Both the position numbers and the translations under genes were made by a program. DNA of 64,000 nucleotides, taken from an uncultured Campylobacter sp. (GTDB lineage Bacteria; Campylobacterota; Campylobacteria; Campylobacterales; Campylobacteraceae). How positions within the stretch are numbered: the first letter of the stretch is position 1; the number at the start of each line of letters is the position of its first letter. Positions 9,716 to 18,968 of this stretch are shown one piece after another. Location: positions 186,001 through 250,000 of the forward strand of contig NZ_CAUQKJ010000001.1 of assembly GCF_963518785.1 (NCBI RefSeq), written 5' to 3'. Under the pieces are notes generated by a model that was given only the letters and a program-made list of their open reading frames with translations, was not told the DNA's origin and made no database searches.

Positions 9716-10806
9716 AATTTAGTGATTTTTTTGAGGGCTGGCTAAACGAGAGCTACTACGCAAATGCCGCTAAAATCGGTAAGAGCGGCGATTTTTACAC
9801 TGCCGTAAGCGTAGGGAGCTTCTTTGGGATATGCATCGCGCGCGAAATTTTACGCCTAAGCGCGGATTTTGGCGCGACGCAAGCGTTAAGCTTAGACGCA
9901 GCGACAAGCCCAATTGCATCGAGGCAAAACCTTGCGGCGGCGTGCGAGCTAAATTCAGATGTCGCGCTTGCAGAAAAATCGCAAAATAACGCTAAAATCG
10001 CTATTGTAGAGATCGGCTCGCACGACGGGCAGCTGCTTTGCGACATAGCGCAAGCTATCTTTACGCTGGGCGGCGCGGCGGCGCTTGATAAATTTAGCTT
10101 TGCGATTATCGAGCCGCACGAGCGCCTGTGCGAGCTGCAGCGGGCGAGCTTTGCGGAGAGCTTCGGCGGCGAAATCGCGCTAAAGCACTTTACAAGCGCG
10201 CGCGAGGCGAAATTTAAAGATGCGATCTTTGTGGCAAATGAACTTTTCGACGCCTTTAAATGCGAGGCGGTGGACGGCGAAAATATGCTTTTTATAAAGA
10301 GCGGTGCGGCAAAATTTGCTCCCATAAAAGAAGGTGAAATTTTGACCCTCGCGCGCAGATTCGGCATCTCGCGCGGCGAAATCCCTGTCGGATACTTTCG
10401 CTTCGCGCGCGAAATTTGTGCCAGCGCGCAGCGGTTTTATTTTATAGCATTCGATTACGGACAGATGGGCTCTAGCGGCGATTTTAGCCTGCGGATTTAC
10501 CGAAATCACGAAGTTTTTAGCTTCTTTGAGGTGCAAAACTTGAGCGATTTTTACGGCAAAAGCGATCTTACCTACGACGTAAATTTTGAAATTTTACGCG
10601 CGGCGTTTGAGGACGCGGGCGCTGCGATGGCGGATTTTAAAAGACAGATCGCGGCTTTGATAGACTTCGGCGCGGTCCAGCTTTTAGAGCTTTTTATGCA
10701 AAAAAGCGGCGAGAAGGGCTACCTAAACGCGCTTTTGCAGTTTAATCACCTGCGCGCGGAGTTTGGCGAAAAGTTTAAGATGATAAAATTTAAAAAGGGG
10801 TTTTGA
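9712..10806 (+). CDS. SAM-dependent methyltransferase, MidA/NDUFAF7 (DUF185) family
   Basis: 364 residues from a GTG start that shares bases with the argD stop (GTGA). The family marker motifs are present: SGDFYTAVSVGSFFGICIA near the N-terminus, VEIGSHDGQLLCDIA (SAM-binding motif I, residues 99-113), FVANELFDAFKCE and FYFIAFDYGQMG. Mitochondrial members methylate an arginine in a complex I subunit; the bacterial target is not settled. Residues about 51-93 form an Ala-rich loop (GATQALSLDAATSPIASRQN) that interrupts the region just before motif I and looks like another low-complexity insert. The C-terminus overlaps the next gene by 1 base. Confidence 0.8.
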   Translation: MKFSDFFEGWLNESYYANAAKIGKSGDFYTAVSVGSFFGICIAREILRLSADFGATQALSLDAATSPIASRQNLAAACELNSDVALAEKSQNNAKIAIVEIGSHDGQLLCDIAQAIFTLGGAAALDKFSFAIIEPHERLCELQRASFAESFGGEIALKHFTSAREAKFKDAIFVANELFDAFKCEAVDGENMLFIKSGAAKFAPIKEGEILTLARRFGISRGEIPVGYFRFAREICASAQRFYFIAFDYGQMGSSGDFSLRIYRNHEVFSFFEVQNLSDFYGKSDLTYDVNFEILRAAFEDAGAAMADFKRQIAALIDFGAVQLLELFMQKSGEKGYLNALLQFNHLRAEFGEKFKMIKFKKGF

Positions 10807-11138
10807 TGAAAGCTTTTATCGATTGCGACTGCGAAATTTTACAAAAGACGCTGGAGCTGTTTTTGAAAGACCATGCCGCAAGTGCGCAGGATTGCGACTT
10901 TGTGATAAGCGATGATCCGCAAAGCTCGGCAAAACCGCTATTTTTAATCGGCGAGAGCGGAGATTTGGCGCTACCGTTTTCAAAGAATACCTTGCTATCG
11001 AAGCTAGAGGATTTTCAAGGCTCGCTAAAGCGGGATTTTAGCGAATGCGATGCGGCGAGTGTAGAAGTTGAGATTTGCGCGCTATTTGATGAGTTCAAGG
11101 CAAAAATCATCGAAATTTTAAGAAGGCAAGATGGCTAA
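10806..11138 (+). CDS. Small protein of unknown function in the rsmD operon
   Basis: 110 residues starting at the ATG in TGATG, sharing one base with the upstream stop; a TTG immediately before is an alternative start. Acidic, no signal peptide, no membrane segment. N-terminal KAFIDCDCEILQKTLELFL and a later LFLIGESGDLALPFSKNTLL segment alternate strand and helix. I do not recognise the family; Campylobacter genomes often carry a short unannotated gene ahead of rsmD. It overlaps rsmD by 8 bases, and this position argues that it is a real gene. Confidence 0.6.
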   Translation: MKAFIDCDCEILQKTLELFLKDHAASAQDCDFVISDDPQSSAKPLFLIGESGDLALPFSKNTLLSKLEDFQGSLKRDFSECDAASVEVEICALFDEFKAKIIEILRRQDG

Positions 11139-12594
11139 ATTTTCCAAGCTTGGCGGCACACTCTTTACGCAAATTTCAAGCGGCATTTACAAAGGCAAAA
11201 AGCTCGCTCTGCCCGCGCTTTCGAGCACGCGCGGCACGAAAAGCATCGTAAAGGGCTCATTTTTTGATACGTGGCGGGCGGAGTTGCGCGGCGCGACATT
11301 TATCGAGTGCTTCGGCGGCAGCGGTGCGATGGCGCTTGAAGCGCTAAGCAACGGCGCAAAAAACATTTATGCGATCGAAAAGGACGTCGCCGCGCATAAG
11401 ATAATGCGGAAAAATTTCGAGCTTTTTGAGCTCGGCGCAAATACGATTTTGGGCGATTGCTTCGAGCGACTACCTGAAATTTTGCACGATCTGCAAGCGA
11501 ATATGAACGGACGCTTGGGCGTGAATTCGTTAAATTTAAGCGGCAAAAATTTCAAAAACCATGCCGACGACGCCGCCTGCTGTAAAAATTCAAGCAGCGA
11601 AAAAGAGGGTTGCCGCAAAAGCTTTAGTAGCGTAGAGCAGGGCGAGGACGGATACCGCGCCGCGCAGAGCATCGAAGCGGAAGGCACCGCGCAAAGCGGC
11701 GTGAAAGATTTGGCTAAATGCGGCACGGGAAGCAGTGTGCCTGACAGCGCGCAAAATGGCGCGCAGAGCGGCACAAATGCTGATTGCGCGGGCGTGGAGG
11801 GTTTTGGCGGTTCTGCCCAGATTGGCGATTATGCGGGCGCTTCTAGTATAAAATATCGTGCGAATTCGCTAACTACGGATGCCGCGAGCTTTGGCGAAAA
11901 GTTTGACGCGAGCTCCGCTTCGCAATACGATGCAAGCGGCACCGAGACCGCTAATCGTAGCGTAAATTTAAGCTCAAAATGCAGCGAGAGCTCTAATTTT
12001 GACACAAATCGCGGTGCGGGCTTAGACGTGAGCTGCGAAGAGAAAAAAAGCTTAAATTTAGGCGAAAATTTTGATTCTAGCTGCAGAAAAAGTTTACATT
12101 CAAGCGCAAATTTCGTCTATGATTCAAGAAAAAATTCCACTGCGAATTCTGACGGCAATTTTGCCGCTAGCTGCAAAGAAAATTCGCGTCCGAACGTAAA
12201 TTTAACCCGCGGTTTAAGAAAAAATTCTGGCGCCAACTCCCGCGAAAATTTATCCTGCGGTTTAGGCGAAAGCTCTACCGCAAACGATTTAGGCAAATGT
12301 TCTGCTGCAAATTCTAGCGAAAGCCATACCGCAAATTCTAGTGAAAATTCCGTCTCCGATCCCGCGCGCAGAGTGTTTGTCTATCTAGATCCGCCGTTTG
12401 CGATCAGGCAGGGCTTTGGTGAGATTTACGAGCGGGTGCTAGCGCTGATAACGCGCCTAGGCTCCGCGCAGTGCGAGCTGTTAATCGCGATCGAGCATAT
12501 GAGCGAGCTTGAGTTGCCGCTTAAAATCGGCGATTTCGCACTGCTTAAATCGCGCAAATTTGGCGCTACGACGATGAGCTACTACGCAAAATGA
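11131..12594 (+). CDS. rsmD: 16S rRNA (guanine-966-N2)-methyltransferase RsmD with ~290-residue insert
   Basis: 487 residues where the family has about 190-200. The ends are ordinary RsmD: ISSGIYKGKKLALP and the TRGTKSIVKGSFFDTW region, SAM motif I FIECFGGSGAMALEALSNGA (58-77), and the catalytic VYLDPPFAI (DPPF at 420-423). Residues about 122-411 are a Ser/Asn/Ala/Gly-rich low-complexity segment placed between motif I and DPPF, where normal RsmD has only a short loop. The C-terminal part of the insert shows a degenerate repeat of about 15 residues. The enzyme methylates G966 of 16S rRNA in 30S subunits. Frame is open throughout, and both ends overlap neighbours (8 bases before, ATGA after), so it is likely translated; activity is not proven. 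Confidence 0.85.
   Translation: MAKFSKLGGTLFTQISSGIYKGKKLALPALSSTRGTKSIVKGSFFDTWRAELRGATFIECFGGSGAMALEALSNGAKNIYAIEKDVAAHKIMRKNFELFELGANTILGDCFERLPEILHDLQANMNGRLGVNSLNLSGKNFKNHADDAACCKNSSSEKEGCRKSFSSVEQGEDGYRAAQSIEAEGTAQSGVKDLAKCGTGSSVPDSAQNGAQSGTNADCAGVEGFGGSAQIGDYAGASSIKYRANSLTTDAASFGEKFDASSASQYDASGTETANRSVNLSSKCSESSNFDTNRGAGLDVSCEEKKSLNLGENFDSSCRKSLHSSANFVYDSRKNSTANSDGNFAASCKENSRPNVNLTRGLRKNSGANSRENLSCGLGESSTANDLGKCSAANSSESHTANSSENSVSDPARRVFVYLDPPFAIRQGFGEIYERVLALITRLGSAQCELLIAIEHMSELELPLKIGDFALLKSRKFGATTMSYYAK
11494..12363 (+). repeat. In-frame low-complexity insertion inside rsmD
   Basis: About 870 bases encoding rsmD residues 122-411. The 3' part (about 12000-12360) consists of degenerate units of roughly 45 bases: segments beginning CRKS, RKNS, CKENS, RKNSG, GESS and ANSSES recur every 14-16 residues. 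At DNA level it is rich in AAATTT, AAAATTC and GCGAAAA phrases, like the intergenic repeat fields. Confidence 0.7.
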
Positions 12595-13379
12595 AAAGCT
12601 TAAAACAAATTTTAGATTACTACGCCGATTTGAAAAATTGCGACGCGGATCTTTTCGGCGCGCCCGATCCGCTGCAGGTCGCAAAGGGACATCGAAACGA
12701 CGTCGTAGCACTCATCTGCGCGTTGTTTGCTTACGGCAACGCGGCTCAAATTTTAAAATTTCTTCGCTCGCTTGATTTTTCGCTTTTAAACGGGAGCGAT
12801 GAGCGCATTGGCGCGGAGCTTGCGGGCAAAAAATATAGATTTCAAAGCCCGCGCGACGTCGCTGAAATTTTTATAACTTTAAAGCGGCTTAAAAATAGCC
12901 TTAGCATCGAAGAGAGCGTGCTTCGCGGCATGCAAGAAAGCGGACGGATCGAGGATGGGATAAATTTTTTAATCGGCAAGATTTACAAATTAAATCCCTA
13001 CCGCAGCCCGGGGTATGAGTTTTTTTTCGGGCGCGGCTTCTCACAAAAGCCCACGTCGCCGTACAAGCGCTACAATCTCTTCCTGCGCTGGGCGGTGCGC
13101 GACAGCGATATCGATCTGGGGCTGTACAAAAAGATCGAAAAATCGCGCCTCCTCATCCCGCTCGATACCCATACGCATAAAGTTTCGCTTAAGCTTGGGC
13201 TGATCGATCGCAAGAGTTACGATTTTGAGGCGGTTTTGCAGCTTACGCAAAGCTTAAGGCGCTTCGATCCGAGCGATCCCATCAAATACGACTTCGCGCT
13301 GTATCGTCTCGGGCAGAGCGGCGAGATAGATAAAATTTTACCTGAGCTAAGCGCGAGTTTAGATAAAACTGCGGAATAA
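12591..13379 (+). CDS. TIGR02757/DUF2400 family protein
   Basis: 262 residues, normal for the family. Recognisable landmarks: GHRNDVVALICALFAYGN near residue 30, a LNPYRSPGYEFFFGRGF segment around 130-145, KRYNLFLRWAVRDSDIDLGL and the ending IPLDTHTHKVSLKLGL. The family is widespread in Bacteroidota and Campylobacterota; the pattern resembles helix-hairpin-helix DNA glycosylases, but no biochemical role is established to my knowledge. The ATG overlaps the rsmD stop by 4 bases, making it the last gene of the argD-rsmD operon. Confidence 0.75.
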   Translation: MKSLKQILDYYADLKNCDADLFGAPDPLQVAKGHRNDVVALICALFAYGNAAQILKFLRSLDFSLLNGSDERIGAELAGKKYRFQSPRDVAEIFITLKRLKNSLSIEESVLRGMQESGRIEDGINFLIGKIYKLNPYRSPGYEFFFGRGFSQKPTSPYKRYNLFLRWAVRDSDIDLGLYKKIEKSRLLIPLDTHTHKVSLKLGLIDRKSYDFEAVLQLTQSLRRFDPSDPIKYDFALYRLGQSGEIDKILPELSASLDKTAE

Positions 13380-13913
13380 ATCGGCGAAATTTTATCTGGT
13401 ACGCGTGATGAAATTTTATGAAGCTTTGGTGCGGGTGTATAGCGGAATTTTGTGCTGTGCTGCCGCGTAATCTGGTAGATAAGCCTTTGTGGACTGCCAT
13501 ACGTTTGAATACGGCGCATCGAAATTCCATAAAATTTTAGCAAGAGATCGCTTCATAAAATTCTGCAAATTTCGCGGATAGCCGCGTGAAATTTATAGGG
13601 CTGTCTTGTAGAATTTGGGTAAAATTCCACAGCCTTGTGCTACTTAAATTTTTATGAAATTTTGCAGCTTGTGCGCGACGCGATAAATTGCATGGCATTA
13701 AAACGGCAATCGTGCGATAAATTTCATAAAATTTAAGCAGGAGCCGTGCAGCAAAATCCGATATAATTCCGCGAAATTTTATAGGATTTCACGAAATTCT
13801 AGCAGGCGCCCGTATGCACTTTGCGGCGTATGAGCGGTTTGCGATCGTAATTGCGAGAATTCTGACAGGCGTTCATAGCACGTGCCTGCGTGATTTGAAA
13901 AAAAAGGACAAAA
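13380..13913. repeat. Degenerate AAATTTTATGAA repeat field
   Basis: 534 bases without a convincing gene. Repeated phrases such as ATAAAATTTTA, GTGAAATTTATA and GGTAAAATTCCAC recur every 25-50 bases from 13390 to 13800. SD AAGGAC stands just before the ATG at 13914. Confidence 0.5.
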
Positions 13914-14675
13914 ATGGAGCTTGAACTTTGGCAGTTTGCGGTGCTTTTTGCGGCGGCGTTTTTCGGCGGATTTATCGACTCGATCGCGGGCGGCGGCGGG
14001 TTGATTTCGCTGCCTGCGCTGCTTGCTGTGGGCGTTCCGCCGCATGTAGCGATCGCCACAAATAGATTTCAAGGCAGTTTCGGAAGCTTCACCGCCGCTT
14101 TAAATTTCATCCGTAAGGGTTACGTCGATGCGGCGGAGATCTTGCGTGGCGTGATTTTTACGTTCATAGGCGGACTCGTCGGTGCTTACGTCCTGCTTCT
14201 AATAGATGCGAAATTCCTAAACTACCTCATTCCGATCCTGCTGCTAGCGCTTTTCTTTTATATGATTTTTTCGCCAAACCTTGGCGAAGAGCCCGCCAAA
14301 CCCAAGATGTCAAAAGATAGCTTTTACGCGATTTTCGGGCTTATTTTGGGCTTTTACGACGGGTTTTTCGGCCCCGGTACGGGCTCGTTTTGGACGTTTG
14401 CGCTCGTGGGAATTTTAGGGCTTTATATGAAAAAGGCGGTCGCGCACACGAAGGTTTTAAATTTCACCTCAAACATCGTCTCTTTGGGCGTTTTTATCAT
14501 CGGCGGGCAAATTTTATGGCTCGTCGGAGCGGTGATGGCGGTCGGACAGATCGCGGGCAGCTTCGCAGGCTCAAGCCTCGTGATGAGATGCGACGTAAAA
14601 TTCGTGCGCAAAATGCTTCTGCTCGTCGTTGCCGCCACGATTTTAAAGCTACTTTACGGACTGATTGCAAATTGA
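13914..14675 (+). CDS. TauE/SafE family membrane exporter
   Basis: 253 residues with about eight hydrophobic helices; the two TauE/SafE (DUF81) halves start with the glycine-rich turns FFGGFIDSIAGGGGLISLPAL (residues about 17-37) and GFYDGFFGPGTGSFW (about 145-159). Family members move organosulfur compounds such as sulfite or sulfoacetate, or other small anions, across the inner membrane, but substrates of most are unknown. It stands alone between repeat fields with a good SD (AAGGAC) 8 bases before the ATG. Substrate cannot be inferred from the neighbours. Confidence 0.85.
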   Translation: MELELWQFAVLFAAAFFGGFIDSIAGGGGLISLPALLAVGVPPHVAIATNRFQGSFGSFTAALNFIRKGYVDAAEILRGVIFTFIGGLVGAYVLLLIDAKFLNYLIPILLLALFFYMIFSPNLGEEPAKPKMSKDSFYAIFGLILGFYDGFFGPGTGSFWTFALVGILGLYMKKAVAHTKVLNFTSNIVSLGVFIIGGQILWLVGAVMAVGQIAGSFAGSSLVMRCDVKFVRKMLLLVVAATILKLLYGLIAN

Positions 14676-15865
14676 TTACAGACCGGTTGAGGACCGATCG
14701 CGGGTTAATTTCAAGCCAAAATCATAGAATTTTATACAGGATTTCGTATAAAATTTCGCGTAAAATTTTATGAGCCCTCGCTGATATGCTACGACAACGC
14801 CGATCTTGCCGCCTCGATGGTGCTTAGTTTACTACTGCAGCGTCGATTTTGCCGCAGTGTCGCACCAAACTTACTGCGACACTACCAATTTACTACTTCA
14901 GCATCGATTATATCGTAGAGCCGTATCGAACTTACTGCAACGGCGCTGACTTTGCTGCCGTGATAGCACGTGGATATTATCATGGCGTCGCGCCGAATCG
15001 CTGTAACACTGCCAATTTATCACTGTGATCTCGATTTTATCGTAGCTTCGTACGGATCGCGTTGCGACGGAGCCGACTTTGCTACTGTGGTAGCGTTGTG
15101 CCAAACTTACTTTGATGGTGCCGATTTTATCGGGGTGTCGCACCAATCTCACTGTGACGGCGCCGATCTTGCTGTCGCAATAGTGCCGATTTTACTACTG
15201 CGGCGCCGATCTTGCTTAACGCCGTACCGATCTAGAGCTGTGTGTCGCCGATGAAATTTAGTCTAATTCGTGTCAGTTAAATTTCGCCGTATTACCCACG
15301 TATTTATTTTATTTGTCCGCTATTGATAGAATTTAGTCGTATTGCCGAGCACGCAGCATTATCGCGCCGGTGCTTATAAAACTTCATACGCTTACGTCAG
15401 CAAAATTTCAAAATACCGCTCCATAGATCATTTCGCCGTGCCGCCCGTACGTACTACCAAATCCACTCGCAGCGGTTAAATTTAGCCGCATTTCTACGCG
15501 CTGTTTCCGCGTCCGTCGGCTATTTTAAATTTTGCCGTTTCGCCGCCACGGTTCGCTATTCTGCGCTAGCTTCTAGCCATATTGTCCGCTATATTTGTGC
15601 GATAAATTAACCACACCGCTGCGTCTACCGTTTCATTCTGCTATCGTAGGCGAAATTTTGCCTATCCATGCCATTCAAATTTGTCGCATTGCCGCGTATC
15701 TGTTTCGCCTCGCCCGCCGAAATTTAGCCATCACTAACGGCCTATTAAATTTCATCGTACCAGCCGCATCCGCGCCCGCAACCTCGCTCGCGAAATTCCG
15801 CCGCCTAAAGCAATGCTAAAATATTTTGCGATAAAATGGGCAAAATTTTTCACAAAGGATTTAGT
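14676..15865. repeat. 1.2 kb repeat field with two repeat families
   Basis: No gene. From about 14785 to 15250 a degenerate direct repeat is visible: the stretch near 14881-15006 recurs near 15007-15130, with matching landmarks CACTACCAATTTACTACT / CACTGCCAATTTATCACT, CGATTATATCGTAG / CGATTTTATCGTAG and GACTTTGCTGCCGTG / GACTTTGCTACTGTGG, a period of about 126-128 bases, with shorter partial copies after it. From 15260 to 15800 a second family takes over: AAATTT followed by GCCGTATTGCC-like bases, about eight irregularly spaced copies. Confidence 0.6.
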
Positions 15866-16243
15866 ATGCAGATTATTTCGACTCCCGATGCGGCGCAGGC
15901 CATCGGACCGTACTCTCAGGCGATCAAGGCGGGCGGACTCATCTTTACCTCGGGGCAGATCGCGCTTAAGCCTGACGGAGAGTTCGTCGCGGGCGGCGTG
16001 GAGGCGCAAACGAGGCAGGTTTTGCAAAACCTCGCCGCGATCCTGAAAGAAGCGGGCGCGACGCTGCAAGATGCCGTCAAAACGACGATTTTCCTAGCCG
16101 ATATGGGCGATTTTGCCGCGGTGAACGAGATATACGCGGCGGCGTTCGGCGCGCACAAGCCCGCTCGCAGCACGGTGCAGGTCGCCAAACTCCCCAAGGG
16201 TGCGCTTGTGGAGATCGAAGTAATAGCGCTGGCTAGGGCTTAG
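15866..16243 (+). CDS. ridA: RidA family reactive-intermediate deaminase
   Basis: 125 residues from the ATG at 15866, chosen because AAAGGA precedes it by 6 bases; an upstream ATG at 15836 would add ten residues that do not belong to the family. Motifs of the YjgF/YER057c/UK114 fold are intact: AIGPYSQAIKAGGLIFTSGQ, QVLQNLAAILKEAG, and the end signature PARSTVQVAKLPKGALVEIE, which includes the catalytic Arg. RidA trimers hydrolyse 2-aminoacrylate and similar enamines released by PLP enzymes. It has no operon partner here; repeats flank it upstream. Confidence 0.92.
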   Translation: MQIISTPDAAQAIGPYSQAIKAGGLIFTSGQIALKPDGEFVAGGVEAQTRQVLQNLAAILKEAGATLQDAVKTTIFLADMGDFAAVNEIYAAAFGAHKPARSTVQVAKLPKGALVEIEVIALARA

Positions 16244-16459
16244 CGCTAAATTTAGATCGCTAAAACTCTGCCGGTTCGCGTTTGCGGTCAAAAATTTATG
16301 CGCGGGCTGCTCAAAATTTAAACGGCTCGCTTTGGTTTTGAAGCTGCGCGAGCTTTTAAATTTAGATTTTCAAAGCCGCGCCAAATGCCCGTGGATCTAT
16401 GCCAACAGCGCGTCTGGTGCGCTAAGGCGTTAAAATTTCTCGCTCGAAACGGGATCAAA

Positions 16460-17174
16460 ATGATAGAAAAACTTATTCAAAAATCTAAAAATATCGCAGC
16501 CGCGGGGCGCAGCGACATAGAGCCCGCGTGGATCGCACAGGCGCAGCGGCGGCTCGGTTTCGCGCTACCTGCGAGCTACAAGCAGATGCTGCTAAGATAC
16601 GCTAGCGTCAGCGCGGATTGAGCTAAAAACGATCGCGCCGCCCGAGTTTGCGGACAGTGCCGACGCCGACATCTGCTACACGTATGAGGTAAATCTCAAA
16701 AACGGGCTATTCGCCGCGGACGAGCTCGTGTTTTTGCAGCTCGAGGACGAGGAGTATTATTTTAAAATTTCGCCCGCAAATGGCATGGCGGACGGCTCGT
16801 CCAACACGGCGCGCGGCAAGACGGCGGATAGCACGAGCGGCAAAGCCGCGAGCGAGACAGTGCGCGATACGGTCGTCGCGACGGTATCCGACGGTGCGGA
16901 AAATAGGGCATCTGGCGATGAAGCGCGCGCGGAGAGATCACCGGATGCGGCGTGCGATATAAATGCCGAAGTGGCAGATGAAACGATGTGTAAAACAGCG
17001 GGCGCGACAGCAAGCGAAGCGGCAGACGATGCAGCAAGCGGAGTGATGAAAGAGATAGCGAGCGAGCGGGCAGATTACGCGCCGTGTGAATACAAAGTCT
17101 TCGTGCGCGACTACGCGGAGGGCGAGGATAGGCTTTTTGCGGACGATTTTTACGGGTTTTTGGAAAAATTTTAA
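16460..17174 (+). pseudogene. Frameshifted SMI1/KNR4 (SUKH)-like immunity gene with low-complexity insert
   Basis: The 5' part (16460-16621) encodes IEPAWIAQAQRRLGFALPAS and YKQMLLRYASVS, typical of the SUKH start, then meets a TGA at 16619-16621. Moving one base forward near 16605-16615 restores a frame reading RIELKTIAPPEFADS and continuing through CYTYEVNLKNGLFAADELVF to FADDFYGFLEKF, stop at 17172-17174. So one extra base (or two lost) splits the gene. In the second part, about 16785-17085 encodes an Ala/Ser/Asp-rich insert (TADSTSGKAASETVRDTVVA and onward) interrupting the final strands. SUKH proteins mostly act as immunity proteins to polymorphic toxins; no toxin is in the window. A sequencing error or programmed shift cannot be excluded. 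Confidence 0.6.
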
Positions 17175-17206
17175 GACGAAATTTAAGGCAAAATCAGGAG
17201 CGACAA

Positions 17207-18223
17207 ATGGGACTGTTTGGCATTTTTAAAAAGGATAAATTTGACATTGATGTGCGTGCGGACGGCATTTTCATCGGCGGCGTAAACTGCGAATTTGATC
17301 TGGCTAAATTTAATGAAGCATTGGGTCAGCCGCGCGTGATCGATGACGGAGAGGGCAAAAGCCGCTATTTTTGGGATGAGGCGGGGATTTTTGCCTTTGT
17401 GCGCGCAGGAGAGCTCGCAGAACCGAGGCTTACCGAGATGATTTTGATGCTTGAGGTCGCAAAGGGCGTGCAGCACGAGGTTCCGCGCAAGCTATACGGC
17501 GGCGCGTTCACGCTTGAGGGCAGGCCGCCGCTTGAGGCCGTGCCTGAGCAGAAGCTGCGCGGCGCATATATATTTTTGGAGCTTAGCCTAGGCAAGTTCG
17601 AAGTCTCGCTAGCTCTCGCCGATGCCGTGCAGGAGCGCATAGGCGCGATGGACTTTGCCGAGCGCTTCGCTAAGCGCGACACCGACGAGATCGCAGAAAT
17701 CGTGCGAGCTGCGAAAATGCCGATAGGGCGCGTCTGCATCAATCAAAAAGAGAAAAAGGTAAAGCCGAGACCGAGCGATAAATTTAAGCTTCCGCGCGCT
17801 GCGGGCGAGACGCTAGCGTTTAAAAATTTCAATTTCAAAATCGCCGTGATGAACGAGCTGATGTATGAAAAAGCCCTGCTACAGCCTAAATTTGACGTGT
17901 TTGAGTACTGCGAGGAGCGCGGCATCGATCCGTACGCGGATTTCGGCGCGCTACCGCAGGCCAAAAAGTGGTTTAAGGACTATCCGGTTCCTGCGGATTT
18001 GGCGGAGCAGGTGAGCGAACTCTATCTTGACGGCGGGAACGAAATTTACCTGCAAATCGCGCCTGATTGGGACGGCGAGGACGAGCTTTTTGACATCAAA
18101 AACATCGATGCTGCCGAGCTTGCGCCCTTCAAAAATCTTAAGAAAATCGAAACAACAGGCATCGGCATATCTAAAAAGGCGCGAAAAGCCTGCGCGGATG
18201 CGGGGATCGAGGTAGTTGATTGA
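17207..18223 (+). CDS. DUF7738/DUF6892-like protein, possible immunity protein
   Basis: 338 residues, cytosolic, no signal peptide. Two parts: residues 1-100 (KFDIDVRADGIFIGGVNCEF, then RYFWDEAGIFAFV) resemble DUF7738, and residues about 205-330 (NFKIAVMNELMYEKALLQPK, FDVFEYCEERGIDPYADFG) resemble DUF6892. Assignment is from memory of these families, which occur in gene clusters with polymorphic-toxin immunity proteins. That fits its place 32 bases after the SUKH-like gene. SD AGGAG precedes the ATG. Protein is clean of low-complexity inserts, unlike its neighbour, which suggests it is still under selection. Function unproven. Confidence 0.6.
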   Translation: MGLFGIFKKDKFDIDVRADGIFIGGVNCEFDLAKFNEALGQPRVIDDGEGKSRYFWDEAGIFAFVRAGELAEPRLTEMILMLEVAKGVQHEVPRKLYGGAFTLEGRPPLEAVPEQKLRGAYIFLELSLGKFEVSLALADAVQERIGAMDFAERFAKRDTDEIAEIVRAAKMPIGRVCINQKEKKVKPRPSDKFKLPRAAGETLAFKNFNFKIAVMNELMYEKALLQPKFDVFEYCEERGIDPYADFGALPQAKKWFKDYPVPADLAEQVSELYLDGGNEIYLQIAPDWDGEDELFDIKNIDAAELAPFKNLKKIETTGIGISKKARKACADAGIEVVD

Positions 18224-18968
18224 GCGCAGGAACAGACTTTGAGCCTTACGGCACGCGGTTTTAAAAAGCTGAAATAGGCTTTTGAGCTACGGTGTGTGCT
18301 CTTAAAAGGTCGTAATTGTTGCCGCGCCGCGCAAAATTCCGCGCAAAATTCTACTTATAGCAAGCGCTATAAATGAGCTTTGAAAGGCGCTTGGCGAAGT
18401 ATCTGACATGTCTAATTTGGCGCGCGTTACAAAGCTTTGAGGAAGCTCGTTTGCAGCGTAAGAGCCACGCCGCTAAGTGTGCGAGATGAGTGTGTTGCGC
18501 GAGTAAAAATAGTTCGCTTTTTAATTTTGGAAAAATTCGCTGCGTAGCAAGGGGATTAAATTTACCGCTTTTAAATTTTAAAATTTACAAAGAGCGGCGC
18601 TTGCGGCTTTGAATGTGCGGCTAAATTTAGATTTCATAAAAGATTAAATTCTAAGCGCGGTTAAATTTGCGTCTTTAATTTTTGCTTGTAGCCTGTGTCG
18701 CACTGCAAAACAGAGTGCGAAAATAGATCGCATTTGCGCGCGATCAGCGCGGATCAAATTAAAATTTCGTCTTTGGAATTTAGTCTGAATTTGCGGCTCA
18801 CATCAAAAGAGATGTTTTCTTGCAAGCCGATTGAGGAGTTAGAAAGTGTCTTGAAAGCCAGCATCGACGGCTTAGAAAGTATTTTGAAATCCGCGCCAAG
18901 AGTGTGTTTTAAAACAATAAGGCGCGGCGCTACTTTGCTGTTTTAAAACGCCGCTTCGAGGCTAAATT
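18224..18968. other. Gene-free convergent spacer
   Basis: 745 bases between convergent genes. Contains scattered AAATTT phrases (18540-18680) and a local near-duplication at about 18840-18890 (GAAAGTGTCTTGAAAGCC / GAAAGTATTTTGAAATCC). An 83-codon open frame at 18695-18946 has no SD and no recognisable protein; I do not call it. Confidence 0.45.

Noticed and set aside
14970..15254. ORF with GADF/GADL phrases reminiscent of pentapeptide repeats
   Set aside because: Phrases come from the 126-base DNA repeat, spacing is irregular (16 then 14 residues), no SD; frame closes at once outside the repeats.
18695..18946. 83-codon ORF in a spacer
   Set aside because: No SD, no recognisable protein, composition of a repeat region.
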